A stretch of 64,000 nt of DNA from Globodera rostochiensis (GCA_018350325.1 JAEVLN010000021.1:868001-932000); one strand, 5' to 3'. Positions 49,433-62,059 are shown, counted from the first letter of the stretch. Notes: a model not told the origin generated them from the letters alone. Made by a program: numbers and translations.

Positions 49433-49924
49433 AAACACGCGTGCGCGTTCAGCTGGCATTTCCCTTCTTGTCACGCGTGCGCTACCAAACAAAAGGGAAT
49501 TGTCATCATTTTTCCTTTCTCTCTTTTACTCTCTCAAACTAGCGTTGTCTCTCGCCGCAATTTAGAACATCGGCGCATACTCACAGATTCTCTTTCTCTG
49601 ATTCACTTAAAGTGTCTTTTTCATTTTTTGACAAATGTATAACTGTCTACCAAGACTCTCTCAAATGTCGTTATCTCTCGCCGCCCGCCCTTCTTTTTGT
49701 TCTAGAATAAAGTTAGTCACTCTTCTTTTTCTTCCAGAAGGAAACGTGAGTCAGTCACGCCATTTCGTCATCATTTTCGTCCTTCCGTAAACATGTTTTG
49801 CTACTGTGTTTAGTCATTCAAACACTGTTTTGATCATTGCCTTCTCTTACCATTTTACATTCAACCCCGCTAACCATAATTGTCGTTCTTTTTTTAAGCT
49901 TATAATTTCTTCAATCTTAATTAA

Positions 49925-52900
49925 ATGGTTACAAAAGAACGCAAAAAAAGAGAAGTCAAAAGAGTGCAGGTGGAGAAATGTCGGAAGCAAAGTAACGCTT
50001 CACTGACAACTGAAGGGAAGGCCGTCTACACATGCTATCCACCAGCCAAGCATCGAGACAGGTTTTCCCTTTTGTTTACATTTAATTCTCAATACATATG
50101 GCAACGTTCAAGCTTTTGCTGCTCCTGCCATGAAAAAACCACGTTGTAACAATAACGTGCGGACTGATCGTTGCAATGAGAACACCGTGGGTACGCTTCT
50201 TTTTCACGCAGGAACTTCAAGACAGAATGATGATTGTGGCGACGTTGTAGAGTCTGATGTTACGCTCGCAGGTTTTTTGAAGCTTTTTGATTTTATTTTC
50301 TCATCTGAAACGCTATCGTTAGGTGTTGACAAATGCGCAAGACGCTCGATTTGTGGTGATAATGACAGTGGGGACGAATCAATCCTTGAAGCGTTGTCTG
50401 TTGCTTCTGTAGGAGGTTAGGATATTATACATGAATTTTTTATCATTTAATGATAGAAAGTGCTTGCCTGGAGCCTAGCGAGAGCCGTGCTACCAAGAGA
50501 TTTGCAAGAAACGCATCTATTACGAGTGGGGACGTCACAATGCCTGCTAGAAGTGCTAGGCGTATGAAGGTTTTTATTGTCCCTTATCTTTCAAACAAAT
50601 GCTTCATAGTTAAACGAAAAATATGTAAAACAAATCGAAGACCGGATGCACACAGTTATCCGGGATTACATCAATCGACCGTGGCCGAAAATAGAAGCAA
50701 ACAAAAGGCAACACAGGCGAAGCTCATCAGGTAGTTTATTACATGTTATTTGGCTTAATCAAATCAATATTACAGCCCATAATAATCTGGCCCGTTGTGG
50801 GGACGAATGTGACTGCACCTCTTACGCGCAGTGCCAACAGAACGCTGCTGCCTTTCTTGCCGCTGCGAAATATGCAAAGGAGTACAAGCCGGGCACGGAA
50901 GCTGCGCCACATTTTACCAAACCAGCAAGGGATTCTATGGGGGGCCGTTCTTCGGGTCGTTGCCACCAAAATAAGGAACTGAAGTGTGCTTCAAAGTCTG
51001 CAGGGCACAGGGTTTTTTGTTAAAAGATAAAACCAAAATTATTTGCAAAATTAAGGTCGACTACTATGACAGTGGGCAATTTGGGGAAGCGGTATGCAAG
51101 CACTGCACAGCACTTTTGCTGAAGGGAGAGCATGAAAAGGTCAAGGGGGGCCGCCTTACTCAATGCTGTGCCGGTGGGGACGTGCACACCCAGCAAATGA
51201 AGGCAGAGTTCGAGGAGCTCCAAAACCCGCCTGCGGAATACAGCAAGGGGTTGATCAATGCCAGCGATCAGAAGACGCGGGAGGCGTTTTTGGACAACAC
51301 TATGCCCTTCAACAACACATTTGCTTTCGCATCTGTGCATGGCGAAAAGGCTCCAGAAGACCAAATGGGGGGCCGCTTGGACACATGCAAATACAACGGT
51401 ACTTGTATAAACCAAGCGACATTCATAATTTAATCATTTCAGGAGAATTCTCCTTCCAGTTCAGCGACCTTATTGCTCCGGGGGGCCGTCGACCAACGTT
51501 TGCTCAGGTGTACACACTGACACCAGAAGCAGCAATGAATATCAGGGACGAAAACTTGACTACTGCCCTATCCGCCCCTGTCAAAGCAGAAATTGTGCGC
51601 AAGCTCGAGGAGTTGATGCGCGCAAACCCTTTCGGAAGAACTTTTGAAACTGCGGGGGCGAAAATTGAAGCGGCAAAGTCAGCAACTGGAGAGATTCCGC
51701 GGTTTCAGGTAAAACACGCAAAATAGTTGACATAACAATCACATATTAATGATTCCTATAATGTTATGTCTACAGATAGCTCTTCTCACCGACAGAGATC
51801 TCAAAACAGACGCACTAAAAAATCGTGGGGACGTTACCATAATCGAGAGAGCCGATGCACCTACTGCAAAACAAGTTGCTGTTATCTGGGTGCAGGAAGA
51901 CGGACTGGCACCGGAGATAAGCGGTACAAAGTCTAATTTAACGCGTTTAAGCATTTATGGTTTAAGCTTTCTGGGTGTGCGATAAGGCAGGCAAGATGCG
52001 AGAGCTGAAGAGTGGAATGCCGCAATTAGACCCTTGCTGCTTCCCTCTACTTCATCCGCGCGGAACGCCTGGCTGGCGATGGTTCACCAAGAAGCGGGGG
52101 CGAATGGTAAATTTATTTACTCCAACTGTTCACACTGGCAATAAATAGTTAACTCGGGAGGAGCGAGAGGAGGTCCAAATGCAAGATGCACTCGACAATT
52201 GCATGGCAGAAGAAGTTGCTGAACCAAGACCAAATGAGCCTAATGCGGGGGCGTCTGACCATCAAGAAGACGATGAAATGCCTGAAGAAGCTTTGGAGCT
52301 TGACAACGAAGTTCCCGAAGAGGAAGAGAATACCGCAGGCCGTGAAGCAGACGCTGTAATGGAACCGGAAACAGATGGAAGCACAAGAAAGTCTAATATC
52401 TCGGAACGCCAATTTTACCGTTACCGAATGGCTCTTCGTGGGGACGACAAAAGCACCTTCCATTGGCTGTGGTTTGCCAGACGTTTAGCCGAATACTTCA
52501 CCATTTCTGTCCTCAACCGCATCGAACGCAATGACATGGACCACTTGAAAGCCATTCAAACAAAGAAGAATTATCGTCAGATACTCGCCCGGGACTATAT
52601 CGCTGCAATGGAGAAGGGACTGCAGAAGTGGGGACGTAACGCCAAGTTAGGCCGAGTCTTCTTGATGCCCCAATCTTTCGCGGGGTCGCGCCAATACTAC
52701 CAGGGCAAATACGCGGACTTAATGACGATGGTTCGGCATTTGGGGGCTCCGACATGGTAGTTTTTGACGAGTTAACAGACTAGAATTCATTACTCTCAAA
52801 GGTTCGTCACCTTCACTGGCAACCCAAAATGGCCAGAGATAGCCGAAGCTTTGCGGGGGCGGCAAAACTATGCCCATCGGCCGGACATTGTCTGTCGCAT

Positions 52901-55900
52901 TTTTATGGACAAGGCAACTGAGTTCATAAAGGACTTGACGGAACGGCACGTATTGGGCAAAGTGGCCGGGTGGTGCTACAGTGTGGAGCACCAAAAAAGG
53001 GGTATTTTAAATTTTTGTTTACAAGAAAATGTTTACTATCGTGCCATAAATTTGCATAATTTAAGGCATGCCACATATACACATGCTGCTCATTCTTGAC
53101 AAGGGGGGCCGCATCATATCACCAGAGCAGGTCGACGAATACGTCAGTGCACGTATCCCTACATTGCCGCCCATTGACGACCACTCACCAGAAGCCAATC
53201 AGCAGCGACGTCTGTGGCATAATGTGACCACAATGATGCTGCACGACTGCAACGCTGCATGTCTTGAGGGGTCGAATTGCCGTAAGCACTTCCCAAAGCC
53301 GTACTCGGACAGGACAGAATTATCAGGTCCAAAAAGTAAAGAGATATATCACGTGTAATAAATTGTATAGAAGTGCGCTACACAAATTACGTCCGTTTAC
53401 CACCCGAGGACTCCGATCAATGGGTTGCACCAACGTGTGGGGACGCTCGCGTGCCGTCAGGCGAAGATCACCTTCCCGCAGATGATCCAGAACGGGACTG
53501 GGCCGAAGTCCGATACCAGCGGATACCACACAAAGGACGCAATCCTCAGCGACAACACGTAATTTTATTAGTCACCCATCTTATTAACTATGTTTTCGTT
53601 TTATAGGAAGAATGTGGGCGAACATTTTACAAGCAAAGAAAGGGGGGCCGTAGTGCATTGCTTCTTGACGACAGCCGCGTCATCCCATACAACAATTTTT
53701 TGTTGCTGAAGTATGGGACGCACATCAACATAGAATATGTATTCGGGCAAAAGGCCTGCAAATACATATTCAAGTATTTGCTAAAAGGTAAGTTTTTTTG
53801 GGCCATCGTAACAAAAAATTCTAAAAATTTAGGCTTTGAAAAGGCCTACGTCCAAGTGACCCAGCCAAGGAAGAGTGCACGACGACAGAGTGGGGACGCA
53901 ACAGAAGATGTCTACGACTATGACGAGATTGCGGCCACCTTCAAAGTGCGATACATGACCGCAATGGAGGCCTATCTACGCCTACATTCTTACAAAATTG
54001 TGGGGACGTCTCATCAAATCTACACGCTGAGCGTGCATGACGAAGGTGGCCATACAATAGTTGTCGAAGAGGGTCAAGAAGAAGAAGGACACTGGAAAGT
54101 TGACGCAAATACACGTCTGACTGCTTTCTTCAAACTGTGTGGGGACGATCCTACCGCGGCACTGCTGACGTATGACCGTGTGCCGTATCAATATTCGTAA
54201 GCATTTATTTTCCAATATTGAATAAGCTATACATTTAAGGTGGAATTATAAGGCACGGGAATGGAAAAAGCGGGGGCGCCCACTTTCTGAAGACATCGAG
54301 AAAGCTCGAATGTTTGTGCGAGTCTACACCGTATCCCCAAGAAAGCACGAACTTTTTGCCATAAGGTGTCTGTGTTTACAAATAAAAAATATGATAATTT
54401 TTAAGGCTTCTTTTGCTCCATCGCCCTGGCCCAAAAAGTTTCGAAGATCTGCGAACTATTGACGGGGTCGTGTTTTCAACTTTCGCGGGGGCGGCACAAC
54501 ATCTTGGCCTTCTCGAAAGCGACGTCATCTTTCGTCGTTCAATGCGGGAGGCGTGCGCCGAGAAGTCTAACTTCAAACAGCTACAGCACTACTTTGCAAT
54601 GCTGCTGTGCCACGCCCGGCCCTCAGAACCTCAGGAACTCTTTGATGAGTTTCTGGACGAAATGAACCCGCCATTTGCGGCAAACAACCCGGCAATCAGG
54701 CCGAAGTCTGTCTCTTTCCGGGGGGCCGAAGTCATGCGCAATTTGGAATACTTTTTCAACTGCATGGGTACCACCAGTGGGTAAGAAATTAGCTCAATTA
54801 CACATTAAAAGACTTCTTTTTAAGGGACGTTGGGCTGAGCGGATTACCAAATGACTACAATTTTGAAAGGCAAGCGGGGGCGCTTCAACAAGCTACTTTG
54901 CTGGATGAGTTTTACGGCGATCAGCAAGGGCGTGCTAAATCGCCACAGCAAATTGCAATTGAGATGATTGGGCTGCTTAACAAGGACCAACGTAATGCCT
55001 TCAACGACATTTCAAGTGCTATTCGAAGTGCGGACTGCCAACGACTTTTCTTCCTAGAAGGATCTGGAGGCTGCGGTAGGCTTCAACTGCCGTATAATCA
55101 ATCACCCACCAATATATTGCAGGCAAAACATTCTTTTACAACACACTGATCAAGTGGTGTCTTGCCGGCAAGCCGACCTTCAATTCGACTACCAACCAAG
55201 AGCGGGGGCGTGAAAACGTTGTTTTATATGCACATAAACTCAGTCTATATTATTCCCTTGCAGCCGCTATGCACATCGTCAGTGATCGCCGCAGCTAGCA
55301 CAGGAATTGCGGCTCTTTTACTGATCGGGGGCGGCACCGCACATCGGCAATTCAGCGTTCCAAATGACGTTACAGACGACACAGCACCAACGATCAGCTT
55401 TGAATCCTCTAAAGCAGGACAACTACGGGGGGCCGACCTCATCATCATTGACGTATGCAACGTAACAAAAATACAAATAGCATCTCAACATTTAATTTAG
55501 GAAATTAGTATGCTGAGCAGCCGTGTGCTAAAGTACATCGATCGGCTATTGCGCGATGTTTGCGCCGTCAACGACAAACCTTTTGGAGGCAAAGTGGTAG
55601 TCTGCGGGGGCGATTGGAAGCAACTGACGCCTGTTGTCGAACACGGCACGCGTGAAGACCAAGTGGCCGAAAGCATCAAAACTCTGCCACTTTTTAAGAC
55701 GTTCCAAAAAATAAGGCACAGTTCAATTTGTCCAGGGTTAAATTAAATCTCCTGTTTATAGCCTGACTATCAACATGCGGACGGCGCCAGGCGAGCAAGC
55801 CCTTCGAGATTGGCTTCACAACATTGGAAATGGCTTGCATCAAGTGGGGACGGACATTGGAAGCAGGCAGCCAGACTTGCTGCGCATTCCTCCGCAAAAT

Positions 55901-56855
55901 GTGGCCCACCAAATGGACGACGTGATCAACTTCTGCTTCCCAGAAGCTCTGTTCTCGGAACCATTGAGCAACGCAGACGCAATCGCCAGCAACGCTGTTC
56001 TGTGCCCAACCAACAACGATGTTCAACACATCAACGACTTGGCTCTGGATCGGATGAGTGGGGACGCAAAAGAATACCTGTCCATCGATGAACCACTTGA
56101 ACCAAGCGACGAATTCAACACATTCCGGGCGGATTTCAATATGGAGGCGGTCCATAGCGAGATGCCATCCGGAATGCCACCGCACAAATTGATACTTAAG
56201 GTCTAACTTGTATAGAAAGATTTTAGATAAGGGGACACTTTTTAGGTGGGGACGCCGGTGATGCTAATACGAAACTTGGACGTGTCCCAAGGGTTGTGCA
56301 ACGGCACAAGGCTTCAAGTGATGCGGGGGGCCGACGACAATTTGTTCTGCAGAATTTTGACTGGCCCGCGCGCGGATGCTAAGCAAACCATCGTCATTCC
56401 ACGCGTCAAATTCGAATACGGCAACAACCGAAACCACCGGGGGCTCCGTTTCCGCCGTCTACAGTTTCCAGTACGTCTCTGCTTTGCCATGACGGTGAAC
56501 AAGGTGCAGAAGAGAATTTTTGCAATTTAAAAAGAGCACACTTTAGGCACAGGGCCAGACACTCCAACGGATGGCCCTTGTGTTACGTGGGAAGCAATGC
56601 TTCGCGCATGGGCAAGTCTATGTTGCCATGTCCCGCGTGACACGGATGGACGCAATCCGTGTCTATGCTCCATCGTGTCAGAGTGGAGACGACACCCGCA
56701 TTGCCAATGTTGTATACCATGAACTACTCGACGACATCAACGTGCAACCACGACCACAACATTCGGCATTGGCTGTAGCCGCACATGATCAAGGAGTGGG
56801 GACGCTTAATGGTGACGAAGATATGGAAAGCTTGGACGAGGAATATTTTGATTAA
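49925..56855 (+). pseudogene. Helitron Rep/helicase, copy 3 (1-nt frameshift in exon 1)
   Basis: Same exon-intron plan as copy 2. Relative to copies 1 and 2, exon 1 has one extra A at about 50018 (GAAGGGAAGGCC against GAAGGGAGGCC). That shifts the frame after ~31 codons and leads to a stop in exon 2. Everything downstream looks functional: HUH PHIHML (53071-53085), KYIFKY (53763-53777), the split Walker A, the split Walker B and the remaining helicase motifs are all present with no stop in the exons I joined. A downstream start could still give an N-terminally shortened protein. Tracts such as 54050-55700 are almost identical to copy 2 including introns, while others differ at many synonymous sites, suggesting gene conversion. 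The GC donor of intron 22 is shared with copy 2. Confidence 0.8.
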
Positions 56856-57047
56856 AAGATATGTTGTATAATTTTTGCTTTTGTGTTCATTTAATTTAAT
56901 GATTATTTTTGCATTTGTTTTAATTTAATTTGTGTTGCTTTAATTTAACGTTTGTACAAGCATGAAGCGTTTCTTGCATTATGACGCAATTTATCTGCCT
57001 TTATACTTTTTAATTGACATTCAGTTGTTTACCTGTTTTCTCGCACA

Positions 57048-58230
57048 ATGGATCATCATAATATTCATCAAAACCTTCTTGAGGAACAAATATCATATAG
57101 TGGGGACGCAGTGCTCGAACTTGCCTTAACACCTGATAGCAATTGTGGGGACGCCATAAACAATGAGACAACAGGTTTTAACCAAAACGGGCTAGCTTAT
57201 ATTTTCACCTTCTATCTATAAACAAACACCTTTAGTTACCCCCATCATCGACGAGCAATTGGAGAAGGTAGATGTTGGCAAAGAATGTGGGGACGGCTCA
57301 TGCAATGATAAAACAGGTTCTAACAAAACCGTTCTCTGAGTTCTATCTTTAAACAAAAACATTTAGTTTTTCCTAGCATTGGAGAGGCTTTGAAGACTGT
57401 TGATGCTGCCAAAGAAGTTTTTTTTGCAACTCAGCGCTCTTTAACTGAGGAACTAGCGGGGGCGAAATCTGTGTGTGATGAGCAAAAAACCCAACTCACG
57501 GACCTGACAATGGATTTGCTAGATGAAGAAAAGAGGGCCCATGACACAAACATGCAGAATATTCTCGCTCAATTGGAGCCGGCCAGACTGCAGTTCAGCC
57601 ACCTTCAACGAACTCTCGAGGCGCTCAAAGAAAATTGCCAAAAAACAAAGTTTGTTAAGCAAATTTTCGCTTTTAAATTACAAAGTATTTAGCACATTTT
57701 CTGTGGGGGCGTTTGACAAAGTTTCGCAATTGAGCAAAGAAATGCAAAAGCAAAATGAGCTCATCTTTAATATTGAGCAAAAATGTGGCCAACTACGGCG
57801 TACAGAGACGGCGCGTTATCAAAAAAAACGCTCCGAGCTGTGGATGGCGCTTTTACCCGAAATAGAGCAAAAAAACAACGATTACACATCTTTTGCCGCT
57901 AAGCGTTATGACCACTTACAAGGTTTAGCGCGCGAAATGAACCGGGCAAAGAACGTTTTGCAAAAAGTAGGCAGCTAATTGCTTTGAATCTGTACACATT
58001 GCTTATTCACACAGATCAAAAGCAACAGTGGGGACGATTCTACTGATATCATCACAATTGATGGAAGTCCGCCATCAAAATGCGCTAAAATTGATTCATT
58101 TCTGGCCAAAAGCAGCGCTCACCAAATTCAGAACAGCGAAGAATCTGACGACAATGTTAATACCCATGAAAACATTAGGAGAGAGGAGGGGGAAAGGTCT
58201 GAAAAGAGTGAAATAAAGCAGCAATGTTAA
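57048..58230 (+). CDS. unrecognised coiled-coil protein gene, 3' end fused to repeat DNA
   Basis: Function not recognised. Five-exon model: 57048-57174, 57236-57316, 57367-57649, 57693-57966, 58015-58230. The introns (43-61 nt, GT-AG) have consistent phases. It starts MDHHNIHQNLLEEQ. The middle is Glu/Lys/Gln-rich with heptad-like leucines (SLTEELAGAKSVCDEQ; EKRAHDTNMQNILAQLE; VSQLSKEMQKQNELIF), suggesting a coiled coil. The C-terminal part is acidic and serine-rich (SNSGDDSTDIITIDG; NSEESDDNVNTHEN) with a PPSKCAKID stretch that could be a nuclear-localisation patch. From about 58177 the frame reads into the minisatellite/AAGTTGTA repeat (RREEGERSEKSEIKQQC, then stop), so the native C-terminus is probably lost. 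It lies about 190 bp after the copy-3 helicase stop, on the same strand, and is absent from units 1 and 5. All five exons carry the G4 9-mer or a one-base variant. Confidence 0.6.
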
Positions 58231-58302
58231 AGTTGCACATAAAGTGGTATAGAAAGTTGTAAATAGGAGAGGAAAGTTGCAAGCCAATATGTGGCCAACA
58301 AA
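58200..58302 (+). repeat. AAGTTGTA minisatellite, end of unit 6
   Basis: GTTGCACATAAAGTGGTATAGAAAG... ending TTGCAAGCCAATATG, then the terminal palindromes at 58337-58376. Near-identical to 63228-63320. Confidence 0.7.
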
Positions 58303-58749
58303 AACCCCCGAAGAAAACTGCTGGCACCGGTGTTCAAAACGGCTATGCCGTTTAACGCAGACCCCGTAGGGGTCTGGTTCCCTATATAAGGGAAATCTGG
58401 GCAAACTCACTACATTTGCATGAATAACTCTGTTCGGAGTGGGCGGAGCGGAAAAACAACCTCACAAGACCCTAGATGGTTAAGGATTTCCGATCGAATG
58501 GCATTGGAAAATTTGTCCCAACACAATGCCAAAGATGCAAAAGTGCCAAAAAGTCACCTTTTTTTGGCACTTTTTTTTGACCACCCCTCACTTTTCGGGG
58601 AGTTTTGACGTTAGCGGGATGAGGTCAGCAGATGAAATGTAGCGCTTTTCAAGAGCTTTCGAATGATGTAAAGAAAGTGGGGGGTCGCGCGGGAAGTTTT
58701 CGCGCTGCTGCGCACTTTGTGTTCGAATTTAAGCTTTTTCCCTTTGTCG

Positions 58750-58833
58750 GCGTTGGTGGTGTAGTGGTGTGTGGTGGGGCCGGCTGGGGGTCAGCTGGGG
58801 GTTCGAATCCCGACTGTGTAAACGATTTTTTTT
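58750..58833 (+). promoter_or_regulatory. tRNA-like Pol III block, unit 7 (first)
   Basis: A box TGGTGTAGTGG, B box GGTTCGAATCCCG and a T8 run, as in unit 2. Confidence 0.5.
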
Positions 58834-58861
58834 GCCTTTCTATTAACATGAATAAAGCTGA

Positions 58862-61179
58862 AAAACATTTTTAAAAATTTCAAAAACTAGACGCCTGCGG
58901 GGGGCTAAAGCATGGGGGTAATTGATTGAAAAATATAGGGGGGCTTTGCTCTTCGCTACTGTTTCTAGGGTTTTTCTTGTTTTTTCACTTTTTTATTTTC
59001 TAAGGACGGCTTCGCTTTTTTTCTAATTATTGTCTTTTCATTCGATTTCAATTTAGCTTTCATTTAAATGATGTTAATTTTGTTCTCTCTTAACTTTTCA
59101 CTACATCAATTGTTCTATGGGGTGCACTACTGGGGGGGGGGGGTACACCAGCAGTAAGGTTCTCTCTCTCTCCTTACTACACTCTTATCTCTATCACTTC
59201 TCTCACTTTTCCACACTATTTTTTTTCATCTTTGATCTGCCCATATCTCTATCAGTTTTGATCAAAACTAAATAATCTTTTATTTGTTTAGCTCAGCTTT
59301 TTCTACAGAATTTAATTACATATAAATTATTTAAAAAAAAAAATTAAAATTTCAAAATTTAATTTTTTCGTTTTTTGCTTAAATTGAAAATACTTGATCA
59401 GTTTTGATCATAACTCAACAAACTTTTTTTTGTTGAGTTTAAAAATTAAAAATTTGATTTTTTTAAATTTGTGCTTAAAATTGATCAGACCGAAACCTGA
59501 TCAGTTTTGATCAGAACTGATCTTTTTTTTGTTCGACTCAACGCATCAAATTGAGTCTAAATATTTTTTCAATTACCCCCTAAGGTAAAAATCAAACGCG
59601 GAGAAAAAAATATTTATTTATAATCTCCATTCAAACTGTTGTTTATGTTTTTTCTGTATAAAAACTAATTTTTCCAATAAATTGGCCAACTTGAATTTTT
59701 TACAGGTAAAAAAGTTCACTAATATCTACACAGAAATGATTCAGTAGTAGTCAATAAAATAGTATCCTTTATTTGAAATAAGTTATTATTAAGAAAACGC
59801 ATTTTCTGGACAGAAAGGAGCTTTAAGATGAATTTAATTATATAAAAATATTTTAAATTTAAAATTAAAAATTTAATTTTTTAATTATGCCTTTTGCTCT
59901 TGGCCGGGCAAGCCCTTCTGGGACGGGCGAGCCTTTTTATTTGGCTTGGTAAGCCTTTTCTGGGGCGGTCAAGCCTTTTTATGAGGCTGGGCAAGCCTTT
60001 TAGAGGTCGGGCAAGCCCTTTTGAGCGATTTTTTAATTTGCTTTATTTCAATTAGATTTTTTGTTCTATGGGGTGTATACTACTGAGATATTTGATAAAT
60101 GATACGTTATCTCTCTCGTTACGCTCTTATCTCTAACCACATCTCTCTCTTTCCCCCTCTATTTCGTCTTCAAAATTGATCCGACCCTAACTTGCCCAGT
60201 TCCGATCAGAATCGAACGAACTTTTTTTGCTTAGCGCAGTTTTTTAAGCTGAATTTAATTATTTTTAATTTATTTAAAATTTAAAAAAATTAAAATTTCA
60301 AAATTAATTTTTTGATCAAAATTGAAAATACCGTAACTTGATCAATTTTGATCAGAAACGAACAAATTTTTTTTTGTTCGACTCAGCTCATCAAGCTGAG
60401 TTTAAATAACTTTTCAATTACCCCCTAAGGCCAAATTCGAACTTTTCACTTTTTCACCCCAGCCAAATATATGCATAAATAGGTTAGACCCCCCATTTCG
60501 ACCTTCAGCCCGAACCAAACCGGGCAAATGATATACCATTTTGAAGCTCAGACATTGGGGCATGCCCTACCACAAAATCAGCCCAAAGCTCAACCCAAAA
60601 TTTTTCACCTAAAAAGTTGGCGCAAAAAAAAATAATTTTTTCCAACTTTGACGACCCAGTTCGGCATCAAGTCGAACTTTTACAGACCAAGTCAAGAAAC
60701 ATTTTTTGTAGCTTAACACCACCCCAACTTAAGATTAACCAACCCCAAGCCGATCCGAGCAAACCCCATCGTTTTTGTGAATTTCTCCCAAAACAGCCAA
60801 AAAAAAGTGCACTTTTTCGACTTTTTGTGGAAAGCACAAGTCGAATACGTTTAGACATATCCCCACATTTTATTTACCATTCGAACGCAAATTTTGTCTA
60901 GTTGTGCTCTTTCTCCAAACCCAACCCTCTCAGACCCTGCTTTAAACCACTTATGGCCTTCCAACCCCATCATGGTACCCAAAAAGAGGCTCTTCTTTTT
61001 GGGGCGTTAGACTTTTCGACCCTTAGTAGGTCGAAATTGGACAAAAAAAAACCCGAGAATTGTGGAGACTCAGTTACTTTATTTTTGTGCAAAATTTCAG
61101 CCAAATCGAACCACACAAAAAAAAGCCTAGTTCGTTCCCCCATCCATTCAAAACAGACATTCCTTATAATTAGTAAATA
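58862..61179. other. AT-rich insert with a diverged direct-repeat pair
   Basis: No credible gene. Segments at about 59095-59600 and 60050-60440 are diverged direct repeats: both have TTGTTCTATGGGGTG, CT-rich TCTCTCTC tracts, GATCAGTTTTGATCA-like motifs, and GTTCGACTCA ending in TTTTCAATTACCCCCTAAGG. A G run lies near 59131-59142. The open frames at 60617-60901 and 60902-61330 abut without overlap, have atypical Lys/Phe/Pro-rich composition, and the second runs into the AT block, so I do not call them. Confidence 0.5.
59899..60025. repeat. GGGCAAGCCTTTT tandem repeat
   Basis: Five to six degenerate copies of a ~22-bp unit (GGGCAAGCCCTTCTGGGAC, GGGCGAGCCTTTTTATTTGG, and so on) between the two direct repeats. 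Confidence 0.7.
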
Positions 61180-61765
61180 TTTCCGAATTTTTAAAAATAT
61201 TTTTGTTGCCTTTTTTGAACTTTATCAAAAATCCTCTTTTTTGACTCGGGGAATTCGTTGTTTGCTTAAAAAATTCATAACTTTTTTTAAAGTAAAGCAA
61301 TCACAACAAACTTGGTGTCAAAAAATGTAGAAAATTCAGCAGAATTTTTATGGCAATGAAATATTTTAAAAATTTGAAAAGCACAAAAGTTATTGTCAAT
61401 TTTAGGTAAAAAATTTATTTTACACTAAACAATTCATAACAATTTTTTGAATTGAGATTTTTGAAAATACTAAAGTTGGAAAAATAGCTAATTTTTTTCT
61501 CTACAAATAATTATTTTAGTTCATAATTTTATTTTCAACTCCAACTGAGTTATGGTCGAAAATGTGGTTCGCTAATTTCGGACCAAAGGGGGACCCCTTT
61601 TGGAATTGCATCATGTAAACTTTTTATAATATCTGAAGAGATGGCTTTACAGAACATTCCCAATAATGATTCTAACATCAAATCTGTAGATTATTCACAC
61701 TTAGCTTCGGTTTAAACAGAGATAGCGTGAATGTTTTTGCTAATTTTGCAGTCTAAAAAGTTCTC
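61180..61765 (+). repeat. AT-rich internal block, unit 7 (first)
   Basis: Closely matches 35950-36570 and 37745-38365 but lacks the first ~30 bp and the tRNA-like block in front. Confidence 0.7.
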
Positions 61766-61773
61766 GAGGCCCG

Positions 61774-61914
61774 AGAGGGGAAGAGAAGCGGGGAAAGAGC
61801 GAGAAGGGAGGGGCGCGGGGGAGGGGCGAGGGGGAAAGAGAAGCGGGGAAAGAGCGAGAGGGAGGGGCGCGGGGGAGGGGCGAGGGGGAAAGAGAAGCGG
61901 AGAAAGAGCGAGAG
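61774..61914 (+). repeat. purine-rich GC minisatellite, unit 7 (first, truncated)
   Basis: Begins exactly like 38385 (GAGGGGAAGAGAAGCGGGG) but stops abruptly at 61914 at a 64-bp linker, followed by a second tRNA-like block. Confidence 0.75.
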
Positions 61915-61978
61915 GAAAAACTCATTAACAACAAATGTCCTAAACTCATTGGTCTTAACAACCTAAAACACAAAACCT

Positions 61979-62057
61979 GGTGGTGTAGTGGTGTGTGGTG
62001 GGGCCGGCTGGGGGTCAGCTGGGGGTTCGAATCCCGACTGTGTAAAGGATTTTTTTT
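61979..62057 (+). promoter_or_regulatory. tRNA-like Pol III block, unit 7 (second)
   Basis: Starts directly at the A box (TGGTGGTGTAGTGG) with B box GGTTCGAATCCCG and a T8 run at 62050-62057. No 5' body precedes it, consistent with an independent insertion starting at the A box. Confidence 0.5.
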
Positions 62058-62059
62058 GC

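Larger units (their letters stand above)
48276..58378 (+). mobile_element. Helitron-like unit 6 (Rep/helicase plus second gene)
   Basis: 10103 bp. Same layout as unit 5 (5' body 48276-48830, inverted repeats 48836-48966, ~120-bp tandem repeats 48972-49432, leader, Rep/helicase 49925-56855). Between the helicase stop and the 3' repeats it holds an extra five-exon gene (57048-58230). Copies 2 and 3 are 9062 bp apart start to start. Confidence 0.75.

Noticed and set aside
60617..61330. Two abutting frames of 94 and 142 codons as genes
   Set aside because: No domain, biased Lys/Phe/Pro composition, no splice logic between them, and the second runs into the AT-rich repeat block.
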